From the NCBI RefSeq assembly GCF_036320965.1, contig NC_092234.1:37437703-37501702 (forward strand): a stretch of DNA of 64,000 nucleotides, read 5' to 3'. A program made the translations under genes and the position numbers. The DNA is from Panulirus ornatus. Lineage: Eukaryota > Arthropoda > Malacostraca > Decapoda > Palinuridae. How positions within the stretch are numbered: position 1 is the stretch's first letter; the number at the start of each line of letters is the position of its first letter. Shown in pieces: positions 57,341 through 64,000 of the stretch. The notes below the pieces were generated by a model. It saw nothing but the letters and a program-made list of their open reading frames with translations, was not told the DNA's origin and searched no databases.

Positions 57341-57509
57341 GTGAATTGTTTTCCATCGATGATAAAACTCGGCTGGTCGGCCTCGCTCATACCTCCGTCA
57401 TCCTTCATGATGCTCCCAGCGTCTGGTAGAGTTATCCACCCGCCCATCACCAGCAGCGTGGATGGGTTGCCTGGAGCGGGAAGAGCTGGCCGGCGCTCAC
57501 ATGATGGGC

Positions 57510-57675
57510 TACTAAGGTGCATGTTGCACCAGTCAGTAAGAACAGGAGCCAAGCAGTCAGTACTCAGGTGATAGACACCTGAGGTGCATGCTGGACCAGT
57601 GAGTAAGGACGGAAGCCAAGCAGCACCGAAGCGACAGGCATCTGAGGTGGGCGCTGGACCAGTGAGTGAGGACAA
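57510..57675. repeat. ~66-bp repeat, 2.5 copies
   Basis: GGTGCATGTTGCACCAGTCA, GGTGCATGCTGGACCAGTGA and GGTGGGCGCTGGACCAGTGA head successive units that also share AGCCAAGCAG. Confidence 0.88.
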
Positions 57676-57741
57676 ACACTCAGTTATGGTGGCGTCGTGA
57701 CCAGGTGCTCCCCAACCATGGTGCATTATGCCACTAGCATC

Positions 57742-57878
57742 TTGACTACTCAGTGGCAGATTCTTCGCCACTGTCTTCGTTTCTGTTATCAGTGGGGAAG
57801 ACGTCACAAGCTACTTGACTACTCAGTGGCAGATTATTTGCCACTATCTTCGTTTGTGTTATCAGTGGGGAAGATGTT
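57742..57878. repeat. 69-bp tandem duplication
   Basis: TTGACTACTCAGTGGCAGAT through TTATCAGTGGGGAAGA occurs twice back to back with a handful of substitutions. Confidence 0.95.
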
Positions 57879-58324
57879 TGCTGTTCTGGTCCCTGGGGCT
57901 GGTGATGGTGTCGGCACTATACGAAGCTGCAGCTGAGTGTCACGAAGATCCTGGATACCGTACACCAGACTTAGGTCATCCAGGTGTGTGGCATGACCTC
58001 CTCCCTCCTGGGAGGTCAAGTAGGGTGCTCTCCTGGGCTAGGTCATGTGGCTGACCCACTCTGAAAGAGGTTGACCTGCGCTGGTGCAGGCTACCTGAGA
58101 GACAGGTGTCAGTGGCAGTAATTGCTGACGGTCGCCGTGACCTGAGCAGATGAAGGATGGCTGACGGAGAGGACGGATCTACTGGTGCTGACGGTCAGCA
58201 GTGTCAGGAGGGTTGTGTGTCAGCCGTGGGTTCCCAGGTAGAGTGATGATTAATGACCCTTCTTTCCCTCATCTCCTTCCTTCCCACGGTGTTATTGTCG
58301 TGCATGACAATCCTCCGACTGTAC
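57879..58324. other. Low-copy sequence, nothing recognised
   Basis: About 450 bp without identified features. Confidence 0.35.
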
Positions 58325-58400
58325 CTGATTGCAGTGTCCCTCGTTAGCGAGGTAGAGCCAGGAACATGGCGATCACACCAGTTCGTGACGTTCATATACT
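58325..58400 (-). mobile_element. RTE core-1 tail remnant
   Basis: On minus, GTTCCTGGCTCTACCTCGCT, AACGAGGGACACTGCAATCA resembles the core-1 tail of RTE copies at 36.13 and 39.42 kb. Only about 60 bp is recognisable. Confidence 0.6.
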
Positions 58401-58504
58401 CCGTAAAGATAATCAACACAGCGGAAGTTCTGATGGTTTAGTGGGACTTCACAATACACTGCATGTTTCACGGAAGAAATCTGCCTCATCAGGTGTATGT
58501 ACCT

Positions 58505-58712
58505 CCCAAAGTTTTAACACCCAGTACAAGCACACAGACCCGTACTCCCTCATACTGCCATGTATAGACCAACCTCTAGGGGAGGATGAACAGTCGGGTT
58601 GATTTTGGACAGACTGTAGCACCCAGGATTCGAACGCATGCACTCGACTCCATGCGGCCTGTGAGTGCGTCACGGTCAGCAACGCTAACCGCTACACTAC
58701 GGGGTCCCTATA
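58505..58712 (-). mobile_element. SINE-A (tRNA-derived) with preserved promoter boxes
   Basis: On minus the head is GACCCCGTAGTGTAGCGGTT, AGCGTTGCTGACCGTGACGC, with box B at 58626-58637 (GCGTTCGAATCC), followed by TGGGTGCTACAGTCTGTCC, CAACCCGACTGTTCATCCTC and GGTTGGTCTATACATGGCAG, which align with the body at 17.12-17.17 kb. The 3' half and tail are not recognisable. Confidence 0.83.
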
Positions 58713-58739
58713 TATCATAGGTACGTTGAGGAATGAGTG

Positions 58740-59320
58740 GAAAGAGAGCAAAGGGCGTTTGATGGTGTAGTATTCCCGACGGATGCGGGTCGCAGGGCTT
58801 AGAAGGATGAGTACGGAAGAGGTGGATGTGTCGGAGATGCAATGTCTGAGGACAGAGTGTGGTGTGAGGAGGGTTGCATGTCTGAGGACAGGGTGTGGTG
58901 TGAGGAGGGTTGCATGTCTGAGGACGGAGTGTGGTGTGAGGAGGGTTGCATGTCTGAGGACAGATTGTGGCGTGAGGAGGGTTGCATGTCTGAGGACAGA
59001 GTGTGGTGTGAGGAGGGTTGCATGTCTGAGGACAGAGTGTGGTGTGAGGAGGGTTGCATGTCTGAGGACGGAGTGTGGTGTGAGGAGGGTTGCATGTCTG
59101 AGGACGGAGTGTGGTGTGAGGAGGGTTGCATGTCTGAGGACGGAGTGTGGTGTGAGGAGGGTTGCATGTCTGAGGACAGAGTGTGGCGTGAGGAGGGTTG
59201 CATGTCTGAGGACGGAGTGTGGTGTGAGGAGGGTTGCTTAACTATGGATTGTTGTTGTTAGAGAGGTGTGGTAATAAGCAGAGTATATTTGAAGCTGAAC
59301 GGAATGGGCTGAAGTGACGT
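58740..59320 (+). mobile_element. RTE-type LINE remnant disrupted by internal satellite expansion
   Basis: Bases 58757-58841 (GGCGTTTGATGGTGTAGTAT, GCGGGTCGCAGGGCTTAGAA, GAGGTGGATGTGTCGGAGAT) align with copy 1 positions 23980-24075. After the 36-bp array, GTTAGAGAGGTGTGGTAATA, AGCAGAGTATA (59248-59290) aligns with copy 1 positions 24126-24165. The LINE therefore continues on both sides of the array at consecutive positions of its ORF. Confidence 0.8.
58842..59237 (+). repeat. 36-bp satellite, 11 copies, derived from RTE coding sequence
   Basis: Eleven units ATGTCTGAGGACAGAGTGTG, GTGTGAGGAGGGTTGC with few substitutions. Each unit matches the LINE segment ATGTTTGAGGACAATGTGTG, GTGTGAGGTGGTTTG (copy 1, 24074-24108). 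In the LINE frame the unit is the dodecapeptide CLRTECGVRRVA, from CLRTMCGVRWFD of the RTE C-terminus. The 36-bp period keeps the frame open from 58783 to 59241. Confidence 0.93.
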
Positions 59321-59540
59321 ACACTAGTGTGTAGTATATACGCACACCACTGTGGAATATAGACGTGCACCACTGTGGTGTATAGACGTACAGTAGTGTG
59401 GAATATAGACGTATCCTAGTGTGGAATATAAACGCACACTACTGTGGAATGTACACTAGTGTGGAAGATAGATGTACACTAGTTTGGAGTATAGATGTAC
59501 ACTTGTGTGATATATAGACCACTGAGGAACATAGACACAG
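59318..59540. repeat. ~24-bp minisatellite, about 9 copies
   Basis: GTACACTAGTGTGGAATATA then GACG with variants (ACCACTGTGG, CTAGTTTGGAG). Confidence 0.92.
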
Positions 59541-59712
59541 ACCGCTGAGAGTTATACACGTATTATGATAACGTCACACACGCTATAGTTACGACGTGGC
59601 CAGATTTTCAAAGATAAATCAGAGCAATTTTTTCCCCCCAGTACGAGAGGCATTCACAGCACGATCATCCTGCCTTAAACTGCACCCAAGCGAGAAAAGT
59701 GAAGGGTTCACT

Positions 59713-59715
<3 letters not shown>
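59541..59715. other. Low-copy spacer
   Basis: Nothing recognised. Confidence 0.4.

Positions 59716-59762
<47 letters not shown>
59716..59762. repeat. (GT)n microsatellite
   Basis: Pure dinucleotide array. Confidence 0.99.
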
Positions 59763-59763
<1 letters not shown>

Positions 59764-60099
59764 GGGGCCGTTCTCACAGCCTTACCACTCACGACCAACA
59801 ATTAAAAGTGGCTCAGCTGTCACACAGGGTCGGGTGTTGAAGACCACGACGTTCCTTCACACATTAGATCGGATTTTTATTGATCTCTTTTTTTTCAAGA
59901 TTTTACCTGTGATTTGCGGCATGTGACAGAGGCAGAGCCATGCGTGGGTGCGTGGGCGCGGGTGTGGGCGTAGGGGCAGGCGTGGCGGCATTGGCTGGGT
60001 GTGTCTCACCCCGACGGTCATGAAGTCACACATGACACTTCATCACTGATATTTCCCATGACCTTCACGTCCAGCCCCACCCTGGCCGGGAGGTGTCAC
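59763..60099. other. Low-copy spacer, nothing recognised
   Basis: A GTGGGTGCGTGGGCG-rich patch lies at 59940-59990; nothing else seen. Confidence 0.4.
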
Positions 60100-60101
60100 A
60101 G

Positions 60102-60153
<52 letters not shown>

Positions 60154-60285
60154 TTACGGGGAGAGAGTTTCACACTTGTGTTGCCTCGTCTCTTAACCTT
60201 GTATATATGTATGTTCCATGTCTTTAGTGTGTTCACATACAGAGACAGACAGACAGACAGACAAACAGACACACACACACACACT

Positions 60286-60354
<69 letters not shown>
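60100..60354 (-). mobile_element. SINE-A 3' half between two dinucleotide arrays
   Basis: On minus: (GT)n (60268-60354 as AC on plus), a (CTGT)n stretch, AAGACATGGAACATACATAT, ACAAGGTTAAGAGACGAGGC, AACACAAGTGTGAAACTCTC and CCGTAAGACACAC, then (AC)n (60103-60153 as TG on plus). This is the internal-array, tail and terminal-array layout of SINE-A. Confidence 0.85.
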
Positions 60355-60359
<5 letters not shown>

Positions 60360-60597
60360 TTATATTTCCCCTGCCCCACATCATGGTGCGTCATCCTCGT
60401 TACATATAGTAAAGTTTGGGTTACATCAGCCATGTGTACACCAGACCAGCCTTGGTGTGCGTCTGGGGTCAGTGTGCACGTTGGTGTCATCTGTGTCATT
60501 GTTTACATCCCTCGTGACCTTGGCATTATCATACAGGTATGTGCCCAGTCCTCCTTGGAAGCTGTTTGCTTGATAGCAACAGAGGCCATGCAGCATG

Positions 60598-61185
60598 CCA
60601 CTGGTAACTCCTACGGACACCTGCAGCACGGAACAGGTAACTCCTACGGAGACTTCCAGCACGGAACTGGTAACTCCTACGGAGGCCTGCAGCACACCAC
60701 TGGTAATTCCTGCGAAGACCTGTAGCACGCCACTGGTAACTCCTACGGAGGCCTAAAGCACGCCACTGGTAACTCTCGTACGGGGGCCTGCAGCACATCA
60801 CTGGTAACTCCCACGGAGACCTGCAGCACGGAACTGGTAGCTCCTACGAACACCTGCAGCACACCACTGGTAATTCCTACAAAGACCTGAAGCACGCCAC
60901 TGGTAACTCTTACGGAGGCTTGCAGTACGCCACAGGTAACTCCTACGGAGGCTTACAGCAGTATATTGGTAACTCTTACGGGGGCCTGCAGCGCGCCACT
61001 GGTAACTCCTACGGAAGTCTACAGCGCACTACTGGTAACTCCCACGGAAACCTGCAGCACGCCACTGGTAACTCTTACAGAGGCCTGCCTGCAGCACGCC
61101 ACTGGTAACTCGTACGATGGTCTGCAACACCTACATCGATGATTCCTACGGAGGTTTACAGCAGCACTCCGGTAGTTCCCACGGA
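60598..61185. repeat. 33-bp minisatellite, about 18 copies
   Basis: Units CACTGGTAACTCCTACGGAG then GCCTGCAGCACGC, period 33 bp (TGGTAA at 60668 and 60701), with moderate divergence and one unit extended by GCCT near 61086. Its sequence is unrelated to the other two 33-bp arrays. Confidence 0.95.
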
Positions 61186-61299
61186 GAACCTGCAGCATTG
61201 TGAACTCCGACTCACTTAGGAAGAGTCTCCTCGGACGTACGTCCCCCGTTCCCTTCCTCTGAGGTGATTCTCCATCGGCCACGGGGGGGTCTCCGTCTG

Positions 61300-62560
61300 C
61301 AAAACCCACCTTCTTTACCAGCCTCCTACGTGTAGCAAGAATCAGGTCCTGTCTGGCAGTTTAGGAACACGGAATCGACCCATCCATGTCTTTAACACAG
61401 GGCTCACCCCATCGCAGGAGTCTAAAAGCTTATTTATGTATGGCTTTTTCTTCCAGAACCCATAATGTCTTACGTGTGTAGAGATTTTTGTATAGATTTG
61501 CTCTCCGATTAGCTTTCCCGTCGTTTTATACTCCAGCATCCTCAGAGATACTGGTGTGGAGTTCACTGAAACTTCCTAGCCTCACGACATCGGCTTTCTT
61601 CCACTCCCTTGGCACCATACCCAACTCTTCCAACGATTTCTAGACTTCATGGATATATGTGAGAGGCTTCCTCTGCTCCATGGATTGAAACGATAATCAC
61701 GTCTTCTCTAACAATGTCAAGTCTTTCCAAGTTTTCCTCCTCGTTTTAATTCAGTGGTTTGGGGTTACAGTGTTCACGGTCATCACTTCGTCTGTAGTAA
61801 CCCATCCCTCTGCAAACCTCAGCTGAATTAAGCTGGTCTTCAACTCAGAATTCACTTCTGATAAGTTGACGGAGTAGTATTGGATTTTCACATGGTCACA
61901 ATATTGCTATCCAAGTTCCTTCCCTCCATCTTTATCTTAACACACCAGTTCCTCGCTCTCTCATACCTTACAAACCCAGGCTGGATGTGGTAGCGGCTGT
62001 ATATTTTCCGTCCCCATACTGTATGGTCTTATCTTTTATTAAACCATATCTCTTTTTTTTTTTTCTCCTCCCTAACCTTCTCTCTCTGCAGGTATATGTA
62101 CCATATCTTGACCGCGGAACCTTCTGTAACACTGATCTATATTTTGACTGAGAACTTGTGTTTCCCAGTTTATGTCCTCAAACCAGTTATTTTAACTCTG
62201 ACGTTTTCTCGACAGCATCTCCTCTTTGCGTCCAGTTTCCTCAGTGAGGTTCATTTTATGTCCTTCCTAACCACGTCGTCAAATTCAAGTACTACTTAAT
62301 CACTTTATATAAGTGGTGTATCGTATCTGATATCATCTCCTTCCATGTTATTTGTACGTAAAGATAAGTCTAGTAACGATGGAGTGCCTTCGTTATGTTT
62401 TGTTAGATGTTTCGGCTTCACAAAGTTTGTTTGGAGGAATGTAGATGATCGGCTCTTTTATAACATTTTTCTCCCATTACTTATTGTTTCATTGGATCCT
62501 CGACCAACATATTTTGATGTTTCAGTTAACCCTAACTAAGAGAGCCAGTCACATCTTCTG
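61300..62560 (-). mobile_element. LINE-B copy covering endonuclease C-terminus to RT start
   Basis: On minus: KPKHLTKHNEGTPSLLDLSL then DIRYDTPLI and VVLEFDDV (about 62280-62440), the closing motifs of the LINE endonuclease (consensus PSLLDLVFTN then SDHAVL). The linker follows, then VPREWKKADVV (about 61600), LTSVSLRMLEYKTT-like and HYGFWKKKPYINKLLDSCDG with VSPVL (61342-61500) at the start of the RT. It complements the C-terminal LINE-B copies elsewhere. Many frame breaks; non-functional. Confidence 0.83.
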
Positions 62561-62767
62561 TTTTACCTAAGGTGGAGGAAGGGAAGGAGTTGACACAGGG
62601 TAATATCGCGAAAGCATAAAAAGTGGATAGGACACAGTGCGAGGAGGAAGTCTGCCAAAAGACGAGGTAAAGGGAAGGTATGAGGGCAAAAGGCCGTGAG
62701 GAAGAAAGGGGAAATCGGCGCTTGACGACCTGAAGGTCGGGGAAAAGTTATCACGACAGGAAGACGA

Positions 62768-62774
<7 letters not shown>
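62561..62774. other. Low-copy spacer
   Basis: Nothing recognised. Confidence 0.4.

Positions 62775-62838
<64 letters not shown>
62775..62838. repeat. (GA)n microsatellite
   Basis: Pure dinucleotide array. Confidence 0.99.
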
Positions 62839-62840
<2 letters not shown>

Positions 62841-63295
62841 GCGGGGAGAGTCGAATCCACGAGACTAGAGCTGCAGACAGGGAGAACCCCGAAGATAACC
62901 CCAACAGCCTCGTTCTGATCCCCCGACAGGTTGGTCCTCATGCTCCAGACCTGACCCATGTACCACCACCACACAAGCTCCCACATCTGCTGCTCTCAGC
63001 TCCACCGTCACTCTGCCTGATGCTACCTGGTGGCTGGTCGCTGCTGCTGATGGGGTTAATCTGATCTCTGGCCCCCTATGATGCCACCCATCGTTTGCCT
63101 TTTGTGCTGTAATCTTCATATCTTTCTCAGTCTTCCCTTCATGTTTCGCAGTTCACGGTCACCTCCCACTGGATTCCTCATCGCTTGCCTGCGTAAGTCC
63201 CTCCTAGCTACACATGACCACGTCATAAGGATATCTTTATTGGTCGTCGTCTTATAATCCTGATTCTTATTCATTCTCATTATTCTTTTATCACA

Positions 63296-63299
<4 letters not shown>
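62839..63299. other. Low-copy spacer, nothing recognised
   Basis: About 460 bp with short frames only. Confidence 0.4.

Positions 63300-63381
<82 letters not shown>
63300..63381. repeat. (CT)n microsatellite
   Basis: Pure array followed by a short TATGTATATATA stretch that abuts the 3' end of an inverted RTE tail. Confidence 0.99.
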
Positions 63382-63383
<2 letters not shown>

Positions 63384-63395
63384 GTATATATATTC

Positions 63396-63620
63396 TTTTA
63401 TTCAGTTGTTCGCCGTGTTCCGGGTAAGTGAGGTAGCGCCAGGAACATACAAAGAAAAGATCTCATTCGCTCACATCCAGTCGCTAGCTGTCGTGTATGC
63501 ATAATGCACCGAAAACACAGCTCCCTAACCACATCCAGGCCCCACAGACCTTCCCGTGGTTTCCCCGGCTGCTTCATCTGCCTTGGTTCAGTTTGTTGAC
63601 AGCATGTTGCCCCCTGTATA

Positions 63621-63622
<2 letters not shown>
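63396..63622 (-). mobile_element. RTE-type LINE tail (core 1 type), 5'-truncated
   Basis: On minus: TGGTATACAGGGGGCAACAT, GACAAACTGAACCAAGGCAG, GGAAACCACGGGAAGGTCTG, TGGGGCCTGGATGTGG, GCATTATGCATACACGACAG and core 1, GGCGCTACCTCACTTACCCG, followed by ACACGGCGAACAACTG. The fragment starts at the last codons of the ORF (VVYRG equivalent). Confidence 0.88.

Positions 63623-63623
<1 letters not shown>

Positions 63624-63694
<71 letters not shown>
63624..63694. repeat. (AT)n microsatellite at the 5' junction of an RTE tail
   Basis: Pure AT array directly adjoining the truncated 5' end of the inverted RTE fragment. Confidence 0.98.
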
Positions 63695-63696
<2 letters not shown>

Positions 63697-63778
63697 TTCC
63701 CGTCTTCTCTGATGAGAATGAAGACAAGCGGAACACAGACCTAGAACATCAGGCATGCTGCGCTGAAGACCAGTGATG

Positions 63779-64000
63779 GTTTGATGACACGTGGTACCCC
63801 AAGAGGGGAGAGATGTTACTGTAACACGTGACCTGGAGAGTGATCGTGGGTTGACACGTGGTACTCCAGGAGGGGAGAGATGCTACAGTAACACGTGACC
63901 TGGAGAGTGACCGTGGGTTGACACGTGGTACTCCAGGAGGGGAGAGATGCTACTGTAACACGTGACCTGGAGAGTGACCGTGGGTTGACACGTGGTACTC
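63779..64000. repeat. 67-bp satellite running off the right edge
   Basis: Units TTGACACGTGGTACTCCAGG, AGGGGAGAGATGCTACTGTA, ACACGTGACCTGGAGAGTGA, CCGTGGG; period 67 bp (63851, 63918, 63985). Each unit contains two CACGTG palindromes. The first unit is the most diverged, and later ones are nearly identical. Confidence 0.96.

Overview
Organism and character. The window looks like non-genic, repeat-dominated DNA from a large arthropod nuclear genome. A decapod or related malacostracan crustacean is the best guess, inferred from the extreme microsatellite and minisatellite density together with RTE-type and CR1/Jockey-type LINEs, tRNA-derived SINEs and no prokaryotic gene structure. I found no host gene I can support, and no rRNA, functional tRNA or CRISPR array. 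The only protein-coding sequences with recognisable homology belong to retrotransposons. Most other long reading frames are tandem arrays whose unit happens to lack stops.

Layout. 1-5511: end of a very long 33-bp minisatellite that continues off the left edge. 5.8-14.4 kb: LINE and SINE pieces among 18-, 45-, 20- and 33-bp arrays. 14.4-16.5 kb: pyrimidine-rich tract with a 30-bp array. 17-21.5 kb: SINE plus two degraded CR1/Jockey-type LINEs ('LINE-B'). 22.2-24.7 kb: the best element, an RTE-type LINE with an uninterrupted 731-codon reverse transcriptase ORF, flanked on both sides by diverged copies of the same ~400-540 bp sequence. 25-33 kb: minisatellites (20, 21, 63, 29, 18, 39, 42 bp). 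33.5-42.4 kb: cluster of three more RTE copies, one split by a LINE-B insertion, plus foldback elements and inverted GC-core elements. 42.6-47 kb: LINE-B remnants, SINE and a ~24-28 bp array. 48-58 kb: trinucleotide microsatellites and 28-, 42- and 46-bp arrays. 58.3-63.7 kb: SINE, an RTE remnant whose interior has been amplified into a 36-bp satellite, a 33-bp array, a LINE-B endonuclease/RT remnant and RTE tails. 63.8-64 kb: start of a 67-bp array running off the right edge.

How the parts relate. Four families account for most structure: (1) RTE LINE; (2) LINE-B; (3) tRNA-derived SINE-A, whose 3' tail resembles the LINE-B tail; (4) ~230-bp 'GC-core' non-autonomous elements, whose 3' end matches the RTE tail core CGCTACCTCGCNAACGCGGG. 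RTE and GC-core tails usually run into (AT)n, and LINE-B/SINE-A tails often run into (AC)n. Two retrotransposition systems therefore appear to seed two classes of microsatellite. RTE copies also carry alternative 3' ends that can be ordered into an evolutionary series. All alignments were made by eye; boundaries of degraded elements are good to roughly 10-50 bp.
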